In this document: piece after piece, positions 1 through 5,257 of the stretch
Layout: the number at the start of each line of letters is the position of its first letter
Numbering within the stretch: the first letter of the stretch is position 1
Assembly (NCBI GenBank): GCA_022712235.1
Contig: JALAGW010000257.1
Coordinates: 1 to 6,957 of the forward strand
Origin: Brevundimonas sp.
Lineage (GTDB): Bacteria; Pseudomonadota; Alphaproteobacteria; Caulobacterales; Caulobacteraceae
Reading direction: 5' to 3'
DNA length: 6,957 bases
Program-made: the position numbers and the translations under genes
The notes under the pieces: model-generated
Database searches by the model: none
Seen by the model: only the letters and a program-made list of their open reading frames with translations
Told to the model about the DNA's origin: nothing

Positions 1-58
1 GCGTTTGTCTGCGGACAACTGCAGACGGCGTAAAGCCAACCCATTCCAATAAGACAAA
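1..58 (+). other. Unidentified 3' end of a transcription unit at the left edge
   Basis: This stretch precedes a strong terminator, so it is probably the tail of a plus-strand transcription unit that starts outside the window. If it is coding, frame 1 reads AFVCGQLQTA and stops at TAA 31-33, and frame 2 stops at TAA 50-52. Neither tail is recognisable as a known family. A small inverted repeat, GTCTGC (7-12) with GCAGAC (21-26), lies in the same place, so a structured RNA end is also possible. The piece is too short to decide between these, and I assign no product. Confidence 0.3.
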
Positions 59-91
59 AGCCCCCGGTCCATACGGCCGGGGGCTTTTTTT
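59..91 (+). terminator. Rho-independent terminator of the upstream plus-strand unit
   Basis: The left arm AGCCCCCGG (59-67) pairs perfectly with CCGGGGGCT (77-85) across a 9-nt loop, and seven T residues follow (85-91). This is a textbook intrinsic terminator for transcription entering from the left edge. The left arm is preceded by an A-rich stretch (51-59), so on the minus strand the hairpin is followed by TTTTGTCTT and may also act as a weaker terminator in that direction. Confidence 0.88.
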
Positions 92-107
92 GCGCCCGAG
101 CCTCCCA

Positions 108-202
108 CCGCTCACCCCGGCGGACGCCGGGGCCCAGTGAGAACTGCAAGCGCCGCGCACCTAACTAAAGCACTGGATCCCGGCGTCCGCCGGGATGAGC
201 GG
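108..202. repeat. REP/BIME-like pair of inverted hairpin units
   Basis: Two 32-nt arms (108-139 and 171-202) are inverted copies of each other and match at 29 of 32 positions; a 31-nt spacer (140-170) separates them. Each arm also folds on itself around the core CCCGGC-4 nt-GCCGGG. The left unit makes CCCCGGC/GCCGGGG (115-121 with 126-132), and the right unit makes ATCCCGGC/GCCGGGAT (177-184 with 189-196). Two inverted copies of a short GC-rich palindromic unit between gene ends is the layout of a bacterial interspersed mosaic element built from REP sequences. Only one copy is visible here, so a repetitive family is inferred, not shown. A simple long hairpin is the alternative. Confidence 0.6.
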
Positions 203-220
203 GCATGAAGGGTTTCAGCC

Positions 221-252
221 AAAAAAGGCCCCGGTCGCGTGACCGGGGCCTT
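221..252 (-). terminator. Rho-independent terminator of the S10 peptidase gene
   Basis: AAGGCCCCGGTC (225-236) pairs perfectly with GACCGGGGCCTT (241-252) around a 4-nt loop GCGT. On the minus strand the stem is followed by six T residues (complement of A 221-226). It begins 24 nt downstream of the S10 peptidase stop codon at 277-279, so it is that gene's terminator. The plus strand has only a short interrupted T run after the stem, so termination in that direction would be weaker. Confidence 0.9.
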
Positions 253-276
253 CTTCATTTCAGACGGTCGCCGGGA

Positions 277-1869
277 TCAGCGCAGGCCGCCGTTCTCCGT
301 CTCATTGTAGAATTTCGACAGATCGACGTGCAGTTGCTCCAGCGCCGGGCGGGCCGTGTACATCATGTGTCCGCCTTCATAGTAGGTGAACTCCAGATTC
401 CTCCGCAGATGCGGCTCCAACATCATCTGAGCCAGGTCGTATTCGGTGGAGAAGAAGGGCGTGGCGGCGTCGTAATAGCCGTTCAGCGCCAGTACTTTCA
501 GATGCGGATTGCGCCGCATCGTCGTGGCCAGGTCGACCGCCGTATTCGGCGTAGTCTGCGGCCCGCCCACCGGCGGGCGGTGGCTCCAGTTCCAGTTGAA
601 GCCCGGCAAGCCGCGCGCCGACTGACGATAGTCCATGTCCGTCCGGTAGTTCAGCGTATTGGCGATGTAGTCGTTGAAGACGCCGAAATAGGCCCCGGTG
701 ATGGCGCTGCTCGACGGGTCTTCCTCCGGCGCACCGCCCACGGCGTCGGCGTCCATGCCCAGATAGCGGGTGTCCAGACGGCCGATGGTCTCGCGCCGAT
801 CCCGCAGCAACTCCTTGCGGAACGGCGACAGCTCGACCCGCAGATTGGCGTTGTCGATGAAGGTCGGCGAAACGCCGATCAGTTCGCTCATCTGCTGCGC
901 GATCTGGGCGCGCTCGGCGTCCGAGATCATGTGCCCCTTGGCCAAGGCCGCTGCATAGGGCCCCATGGCGAAGTCGCGGGCGCGCTGGACGTGAGCCTCA
1001 ACCGTAGCCGGACGGCTCGGCACCTTGTTGTGATACCAGGCCGTCGCCGCATAGGTCGGCAGCAGGGTGATGAAGTTCTGGGCATAGCCCGGCTGGCGCA
1101 CGCCGTAGTTCATGATCGACGACAGCAGGATGACGCCGTTCAGCGACATGCCGCGACTTTCCAGCTGATGCGCCACGGCCCCGGTGCGCAGGGTGCCGTA
1201 GCTTTCGCCCAGCACATACTTGGGGCTGGACCAGCGGTTGAACTTGCTCGTGTAGCGCATGATGGCGCGCGTGAAGGCGTCGGCGTCCTGATCCACGCCC
1301 CAGAAGGCGGAGCCCGGCGTCTCGGCCAGCGGGCGCGAATAGCCGGCGCCGACCATGTCGATGAAGACCAGGTCGGTCTTGTCCAGCAAGGTCATGTCGT
1401 TGGGGCCGACGTTGAACGGCGCCGGGCGCTCGACCACCGGATCATCCGTCAGCACCCGCACCGGCCCGAAGGCGCCCATATGCAGCCAGACCGTCGGCGA
1501 GCCCGGCCCGCCGTTGTAGAGATAGGTCACCGGACGCCGTCCGACCGGCTGCCCGTCCAGGGTGTAGGCGACGTAAAAGAGGCTGGCCGTCGGCATCCCG
1601 GCGTCGTCGCGAATGGTCAGGGTGCCGGCCGTGGCCTTGTAGCGCATGGTCCGGCCGTGGGCGGTGATCGAATGGCTGGTCGTCACCTCCTTTTCTTCCG
1701 GCGTGGCCCGCGCCCAGTTACGCTCCACCTGTTCGGCATTGGCGTTGCGCAGACGATCAGCGGCCGAACGGACCGGACCAGAGCCGCCGCTGGACGCTTC
1801 CTGGGCCATGGAAACCATCGGCACAGCCAGGATCGCCGTCGCGCAGACAGCGGTCAGCAGATGACGCAT
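277..1869 (-). CDS. Exported S10-family serine carboxypeptidase
   Basis: The 530-residue product is a serine peptidase of the S10 (carboxypeptidase Y) family, alpha/beta-hydrolase fold, expected to remove C-terminal residues from peptides in the periplasm or outside the cell. Visible features are the oxyanion-hole segment NGGPGSPTVWLHMGAFGP (119-136), the nucleophile elbow GESYG with Ser223, the acid Asp467 in LNGYYDAATPF, and His501 in EGGHMMYTARP. Residues 1-22 form a signal peptide (hydrophobic core LLTAVCATAILAVPMV) with a likely cut after SMA. The only cysteine is Cys9, inside the signal, so the mature enzyme lacks the disulfides of eukaryotic S10 enzymes. The frame stays open upstream to 2109, but ATG 1869 is chosen because it gives a proper signal peptide and has a Shine-Dalgarno (GAGGGGGAG, 7 nt away). 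The longer reading would overlap purN. It is a single gene, divergent from purN, with its own terminator. Its substrate is unknown. Confidence 0.93.
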   Translation of the reverse strand: MRHLLTAVCATAILAVPMVSMAQEASSGGSGPVRSAADRLRNANAEQVERNWARATPEEKEVTTSHSITAHGRTMRYKATAGTLTIRDDAGMPTASLFYVAYTLDGQPVGRRPVTYLYNGGPGSPTVWLHMGAFGPVRVLTDDPVVERPAPFNVGPNDMTLLDKTDLVFIDMVGAGYSRPLAETPGSAFWGVDQDADAFTRAIMRYTSKFNRWSSPKYVLGESYGTLRTGAVAHQLESRGMSLNGVILLSSIMNYGVRQPGYAQNFITLLPTYAATAWYHNKVPSRPATVEAHVQRARDFAMGPYAAALAKGHMISDAERAQIAQQMSELIGVSPTFIDNANLRVELSPFRKELLRDRRETIGRLDTRYLGMDADAVGGAPEEDPSSSAITGAYFGVFNDYIANTLNYRTDMDYRQSARGLPGFNWNWSHRPPVGGPQTTPNTAVDLATTMRRNPHLKVLALNGYYDAATPFFSTEYDLAQMMLEPHLRRNLEFTYYEGGHMMYTARPALEQLHVDLSKFYNETENGGLR

Positions 1870-1876
1870 CGTGAAA

Positions 1877-1885
1877 CTCCCCCTC
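1877..1885 (-). promoter_or_regulatory. Ribosome binding site fixing the S10 peptidase start
   Basis: On the minus strand GAGGGGGAG lies 7 nt before ATG 1869. It is the only strong purine-rich site near a start in this frame and supports the 530-residue form over any longer reading. Confidence 0.75.
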
Positions 1886-1887
1886 AC

Positions 1888-1919
1888 GCGCCGGACAGCC
1901 CGGCGCCGGGACGCTAGCG
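1888..1919. repeat. Cluster of palindromes in the S10 peptidase leader
   Basis: Three small symmetric elements are packed just upstream of the S10 peptidase ribosome binding site. They are a 7-bp stem GCGCCGG (1888-1894) with CCGGCGC (1900-1906), the overlapping perfect 12-bp palindrome CCCGGCGCCGGG (1899-1910), and the 8-bp palindrome CGCTAGCG (1912-1919). The first two are mutually exclusive folds. They could be a leader hairpin or an operator, but chance is a real alternative in DNA this GC-rich. Confidence 0.35.
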
Positions 1920-2041
1920 CCAAGCCTGCCCCTACGGCAACGGACTTTATAACGGCGCGATTCTTGACATGGGCTTGCCAAGCGACGCCGACAGCCGCAT
2001 CCCTCGCCTCCTCCCCATTCCGACACGCTCGAGCCGCCGCC

Positions 2042-2653
2042 ATGCCGACCGAAAACGCCCAGCCCAAGACGCGCGTGGCCGTGCTGATCTCCGGCTCCGG
2101 CACCAACATGGCCTCGCTGATCGCGGCGGGTCAGGCGGCGGACGCCCCCTATGAGGTCGTGGTCGTCGTCTCCAACATCGCCGACGTGGCGGGGCTGGAA
2201 AAAGCCTGCGCCGCCGGGATCGAGGCCCTGACGGTCGAGCACAAGACGTTCGGCAAGGACCGTGAGGCGCACGAACGCGCCATCGACGCCCTGCTGGTGG
2301 AACGCAAGGTCGAGGTCATAGCCTTGGCCGGCTACATGCGGCTGCTGACGCCCTGGCTGGTGCAGAAATGGGCGGGACGGATGCTGAACATCCATCCTTC
2401 GCTCCTGCCCCTCTATCCCGGTTTGAACACCCACGCCCGCGCCATCGAGGCCGGCGACCTTGAAGCGGGCTGCACCGTCCACGTCGTCACCGAAGGCGTC
2501 GATGAAGGCCCCGTCCTGGGTCAGGCTCGCGTGCCGATCCTGCCCGGCGACACGCCTGACGCCCTGGCCGAACGGGTCAAGGCGGCGGAACACACGCTGT
2601 ATCCGCAGACGCTGGCCGCCTTCGTCACACGCCAGAGCCAGGCCCAACCTTAA
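2042..2653 (+). CDS. purN: Phosphoribosylglycinamide formyltransferase (GART)
   Basis: This 203-residue cytosolic enzyme transfers the formyl group of 10-formyltetrahydrofolate to 5'-phosphoribosylglycinamide, the third step of de novo purine synthesis. The whole formyltransferase fold is present. The N-terminal strand and phosphate-binding loop read VAVLISGSGTNM (12-23). The folate and catalytic segment LNIHPSLLPLYPGLNTHARA carries Asn116 and His118, and EGVDEGPVL carries Asp154; these match Asn106, His108 and Asp144 of the E. coli enzyme. Length is normal for the family. ATG 2042 is chosen because it starts ten residues before the first core strand, as in relatives. No Shine-Dalgarno precedes it, and the open frame upstream holds no domain sequence. 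Many bacteria pair purN with purM, but here the upstream neighbour is the divergent S10 peptidase. The M13 gene follows 103 bp downstream with no terminator visible between, so some co-transcription is possible. Confidence 0.96.
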   Translation: MPTENAQPKTRVAVLISGSGTNMASLIAAGQAADAPYEVVVVVSNIADVAGLEKACAAGIEALTVEHKTFGKDREAHERAIDALLVERKVEVIALAGYMRLLTPWLVQKWAGRMLNIHPSLLPLYPGLNTHARAIEAGDLEAGCTVHVVTEGVDEGPVLGQARVPILPGDTPDALAERVKAAEHTLYPQTLAAFVTRQSQAQP

Positions 2654-2745
2654 CGATTTTTAATGCGACAGGCGGTCGCAGGGGGGAGCAGGTTCCCGGC
2701 CAGGTTCGGCCCGGCCCCGTCGGAGACCGTTCGCCTGTTCCACAT

Positions 2746-2754
2746 GGGAAGACC
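2746..2754 (+). promoter_or_regulatory. Ribosome binding site of the M13 peptidase gene
   Basis: GGGAAGACC ends two bases before ATG 2757, with the GGGAAG core about 5 nt from the start. The same nine bases precede the lipoprotein start (minus strand, 5122-5114). An out-of-frame ATG at 2744 overlaps the site and is not a plausible start. Confidence 0.6.
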
Positions 2755-2756
2755 CG

Positions 2757-4823
2757 ATGTCCAAGACCCGCCTGATGGGCGCCGCCGGCCTGGCGCTCGC
2801 CTTCGCGCTCTCCGCCCAAGCCGCCTCGGCCCAGAACGCCCACGCCGGCCATGCCCCGGCCGCCACTGCGAACGCCCCGCAGATCCATCCCTGGGGCTTT
2901 GACCTGAACGGTCGCGATCTGGCGGTGAAACCGGGCGACGACTTCAACGAATACGCCAACGGAACCTATCTGCGGGACACCGAGATTCCCGCGGACAAGG
3001 CCCGCTTCGGCCCGTTCGACGTCCTGTATGAAAACGCCCAAAGCCAGCTGAAGTCGATCATCGAGGCCAGCGCCGCCAACCCGACCAACGCCAATGCGCA
3101 GAAGGTCGGCGCCCTCTACGCCAGCTTCATGGACGAAGCCCGCGTCAACCAGTTGGGCGCCCAGCCGCTCGCCGCTGATCTGGCCGCCGTGCGCGCCGTC
3201 TCCGACCACAGCGGCATGGCCCGTCTGATGGGCGAAAGCCACGCCGGTTTCGGCGGCTCCCTGTTCGGCATCGACGTGTTCGAGGACCTGCAGAACCCCG
3301 ACCTCAACTCGGCCTACATGGGCCAGGGCGGCCTCGGCCTGCCCGACCGCGACTACTACCTGAAGGCCGACTTCGCCCCTCAGCGCGAGGCCTATGTCGC
3401 CTATGTCACCCGCGCCCTGACCGCCGCCGGCTGGTCGAACCCGACCCAGGCCGCCGCCGACATCCTGGCCTTCGAAACCAAAGTGGCCGAGAAGCACTGG
3501 ACCACGGTCGAGCGGCGCCAGATCGACAAGATCTACAACCCGGCCCCGACCGCCGATCTGGCCAAGCTGGCCCCCGGCTTTGACTGGACCGCCTTCCTGC
3601 AAGGCGCCCAGATCGCCAATGTGCCGACCATCGTCCTGATGGAAAACACCGCCATCCCCGGCATAGCCCAGGTCTTCGCCGACACTTCACTGGACACGCT
3701 GAAGGCGTGGGAAGCCTTCCAGATCATTGACCAGGCCGGCCCCTACCTGTCCGACGCCTTCGTCGATTCCCGCTTCGAGTTCCGAGGCAAGACCCTGCGC
3801 GGTCAGCCCGAAAACCGTCCACGCTGGAACCGCGGCGTCGCCCTGGTCGACGGCCAGCTGGGCGAGGTGCTGGGCCAGGAGTACGTCCGCCTGCACTTCC
3901 CCGCCTCGTCCAAGACGCAGATGGAGCAGTTGGTCGCCAACCTCAGCGCCGCCATGACCGAGCGCCTGAAAAACCTCGACTGGATGAGCGAGGCAACGCG
4001 TGAGCAGGCCCTGCTCAAGATGTCCAAGTTCGGCGTGAAGATCGGCTATGCGGACAAGTGGCGCAGCTATGACGGGCTGGAGCTGTCGGCAACCGACCTC
4101 TATGGCAATGTCGAACGCGCCTCGGCCTTCGACTGGGCCTGGAAGCGCGGCAAGATCGGCCAGCCGGTTGATCCGCTGGAATGGGGCATGACGCCCCAGA
4201 CGGTGAACGCCTACTACAACCCGCCGCGCAACGAGATCGTCTTCCCGGCCGCCATCCTGCAGCCGCCCTTCTTCGATCCGAACGCAGATGCAGCCGTGAA
4301 CTACGGCGGCATCGGCGCCGTCATCGGCCACGAGATCACCCACGGTTTCGACGATCAGGGCCGCAAGTCTGACGCCAACGGCGTTCTGCGTGACTGGTGG
4401 ACGCCGGAAGACGCCGCCCGCTTCGAGGAACGCGCCAAGGTCCTGGGCGCCATCTACGACGCCCAGGAGCCCATTCCCGGCACCCATATCAACGGCGACC
4501 TGACCATGGGCGAGAACATCGCCGACCTGGGCGGTCTGCTGATGGCGCTGGACGCCTATCACCGCAGCCTGAACGGCCAGCCGGCCCCGGTCATCGACGG
4601 CCTGACGGGCGACCAGCGCGTCTTCCTCGGCTGGGCCCAGGTCTGGCGCGAGAAGTCGCGTGAGGCGGCGCTGAAGGAGCAGCTGACCACCGACCCGCAC
4701 TCGCCGGGCATGGCGCGCGCCTCGACCCCGCCGCGCAACATCGACGCCTGGTATGCGGCCTTCGGCGTGACCCCGGATCAGGCGCAATACATCGCCCCGG
4801 AAAGCCGCGCCCGCATCTGGTAA
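2757..4823 (+). CDS. Exported M13-family zinc metallopeptidase (neprilysin/PepO type)
   Basis: The 688-residue product is an M13 endopeptidase, a family that cleaves oligopeptides up to a few kDa on the amino side of hydrophobic residues. A signal peptide (1-25, cut after ASA) sends it to the periplasm, and a short His/Ala-rich linker (27-40) follows. The N-terminal M13 domain spans about 57-435. The C-terminal catalytic domain (about 484-688) shows substrate-binding NAYY (484-487), zinc ligands and catalytic Glu in HEITH (525-529), the third ligand Glu586 with Asp590 in ENIAD, and His648 and Arg654 in HSPGMAR, spaced like His711 and Arg717 of neprilysin. It ends in RARIW where animal enzymes end in C-x-V-W. 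There is not one cysteine in the chain, so it lacks the animal disulfides and any lipidation site. All catalytic residues are intact. No N-terminal anchor remains after cleavage, so it should be soluble. Confidence in the family is very high; the natural substrate is unknown. Confidence 0.97.
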   Translation: MSKTRLMGAAGLALAFALSAQAASAQNAHAGHAPAATANAPQIHPWGFDLNGRDLAVKPGDDFNEYANGTYLRDTEIPADKARFGPFDVLYENAQSQLKSIIEASAANPTNANAQKVGALYASFMDEARVNQLGAQPLAADLAAVRAVSDHSGMARLMGESHAGFGGSLFGIDVFEDLQNPDLNSAYMGQGGLGLPDRDYYLKADFAPQREAYVAYVTRALTAAGWSNPTQAAADILAFETKVAEKHWTTVERRQIDKIYNPAPTADLAKLAPGFDWTAFLQGAQIANVPTIVLMENTAIPGIAQVFADTSLDTLKAWEAFQIIDQAGPYLSDAFVDSRFEFRGKTLRGQPENRPRWNRGVALVDGQLGEVLGQEYVRLHFPASSKTQMEQLVANLSAAMTERLKNLDWMSEATREQALLKMSKFGVKIGYADKWRSYDGLELSATDLYGNVERASAFDWAWKRGKIGQPVDPLEWGMTPQTVNAYYNPPRNEIVFPAAILQPPFFDPNADAAVNYGGIGAVIGHEITHGFDDQGRKSDANGVLRDWWTPEDAARFEERAKVLGAIYDAQEPIPGTHINGDLTMGENIADLGGLLMALDAYHRSLNGQPAPVIDGLTGDQRVFLGWAQVWREKSREAALKEQLTTDPHSPGMARASTPPRNIDAWYAAFGVTPDQAQYIAPESRARIW

Positions 4824-4847
4824 AGGGCGTCCGGCGACGGACAAGCG

Positions 4848-4881
4848 AAAGGGCGTCGGCTTCGCGGCCGACGCCCTTTTT
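4848..4881. terminator. Bidirectional terminator between M13 peptidase and lipoprotein genes
   Basis: GGGCGTCGGC (4851-4860) pairs perfectly with GCCGACGCCC (4867-4876) around TTCGCG. Five T residues follow on the plus strand (4877-4881) and a shorter run (complement of AAA 4848-4850) on the minus strand. It lies between two convergent stop codons (4823 and 4901) and can serve both genes, more strongly the M13 gene. A smaller stem GTCCG-GCGA-CGGAC (4829-4842) with a GNRA-type loop precedes it. Confidence 0.88.
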
Positions 4882-4900
4882 CATGCCTGACGGCGAAGAC

Positions 4901-5110
4901 CTAGTGAGGCTTCTTCGGCGTGGTGGCGGCGCCCGCGACGGCGCCGATGGCAGCCCCGGCCACCGTGGCCCCGGTGTTGCCGCCGATCGCCTGTCCGGCG
5001 ACAGCCCCGCCGATGGCGCCCGTAGCGGCCCGTTGTTCCGTGGTCGTGCCGCAAGCGGCCAACAGGCCCACGACGCCGACGACAGGAGCCAGTTTGAGGA
5101 TCGTCTTCAT
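4901..5110 (-). CDS. Small glycine-zipper lipoprotein
   Basis: This 69-residue product is a predicted envelope lipoprotein. Residues 1-19 are a lipoprotein signal (MKTILKLAPVVGVVGLLAAC) with lipobox LAAC, so Cys20 would be acylated after cleavage. A polar stretch (21-30) leads into a glycine zipper: Gly31, 35, 39, 43 and 47 are spaced every four residues, and Gly52, 56 and 60 form a second run. The chain ends in a short basic tail TTPKKPH. Such zippers pack as tight helical hairpins in or against membranes and occur in the N-terminal part of the OmpA-associated and 17-kDa-antigen lipoproteins. Here nothing follows the zipper. The start at ATG 5110 is supported by GGGAAGA 5 nt upstream and by the signal peptide. 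With no position after Cys20 that looks like an inner-membrane retention signal in the E. coli sense (+2 is Gly), outer-membrane sorting is plausible. Its function is unknown; a structural envelope role is inference. Confidence 0.85.
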   Translation of the reverse strand: MKTILKLAPVVGVVGLLAACGTTTEQRAATGAIGGAVAGQAIGGNTGATVAGAAIGAVAGAATTPKKPH

Positions 5111-5113
5111 GGC

Positions 5114-5122
5114 GGTCTTCCC
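5114..5122 (-). promoter_or_regulatory. Ribosome binding site of the lipoprotein gene
   Basis: On the minus strand GGGAAGACC lies just before ATG 5110, with its GGGAAGA core 5 nt away. It is identical over nine bases to the site before the M13 peptidase start (2746-2754). Confidence 0.65.
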
Positions 5123-5151
5123 TTGATGGCTGAACAGGTAACAGGACCGTG

Positions 5152-5191
5152 AAAACGAAACGGCCCGCCTCCGGTTCCGGAAGCGGGCCGT
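5152..5191 (-). terminator. Intrinsic terminator downstream of ndk
   Basis: ACGGCCCGC (5160-5168) pairs perfectly with GCGGGCCGT (5183-5191). The 14-nt loop can form a further small stem (TCC 5170-5172 with GGA 5179-5181). On the minus strand the stem is followed by the T-rich run TTCGTTTTC, which fits termination of ndk transcripts that end about 70 nt earlier at the stop codon. On the plus strand the tail is TCTTTAT, weaker, and no plus-strand gene ends here. It also insulates the lipoprotein gene, which begins 42 nt further on. Confidence 0.72.
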
Positions 5192-5217
5192 CTTTATGCG
5201 CTCGTCAGGCTGCGTCG

Positions 5218-5243
5218 GGTCGAAAGGGCAAAGCCTTTTGACC
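5218..5243. other. Hairpin in the ndk 3' untranslated region
   Basis: GGTCGAAAGG (5218-5227) and CCTTTTGACC (5234-5243) can form a 10-bp stem around the 6-nt loop GCAAAG. One pair is a G·T wobble on the plus strand, which becomes an A·C mismatch on the minus strand. It begins 14 nt after the ndk stop codon and has no T run after it, so it does not look like a terminator. It may protect the ndk messenger end, or be incidental. Confidence 0.4.
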
Positions 5244-5257
5244 GCAGCCCAAAGCCC

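Noticed and set aside
1843..1869. S10 peptidase as a lipoprotein through Cys9
   Set aside because: The cysteine sits in the middle of the hydrophobic signal, only nine residues from the start, and the preceding TAV does not fit a lipobox; a normal signal cut after residue 22 fits better.
205..1917. A 570-codon open frame on the plus strand opposite the S10 peptidase
   Set aside because: It lies antisense to a gene with a complete catalytic triad, is rich in Arg, Gly, Ala and Val without any recognisable motif, and starts inside the REP/terminator region. Long antisense frames are expected in GC-rich genes.
1946..1951. A minus-strand TATAAA as S10 peptidase -10 element
   Set aside because: The sequence 16-18 bp upstream on the minus strand (around GCCCAT) does not resemble a -35, so no promoter is called.
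1964..1969. A perfect TTGACA as purN -35 element
   Set aside because: No acceptable -10 hexamer lies 16-18 bp downstream, and no GCTANA-like -10 at the shorter Caulobacter-type spacing, so the match alone is not convincing.
1871..2041. An upstream extension of the purN frame
   Set aside because: The added 57 residues are basic low-complexity sequence with no family similarity and would overlap the S10 peptidase promoter region; PurN relatives start near the residue encoded at 2042.
1870..2109. An 80-codon N-terminal extension of the S10 peptidase frame
   Set aside because: It would overlap the start of purN, bury the signal peptide inside the chain and ignore the strong Shine-Dalgarno before 1869.
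3687..4844. A 385-codon minus-strand frame opposite the M13 peptidase
   Set aside because: It is the complement-frame shadow of a gene with intact zinc-site motifs and has no domain features of its own.
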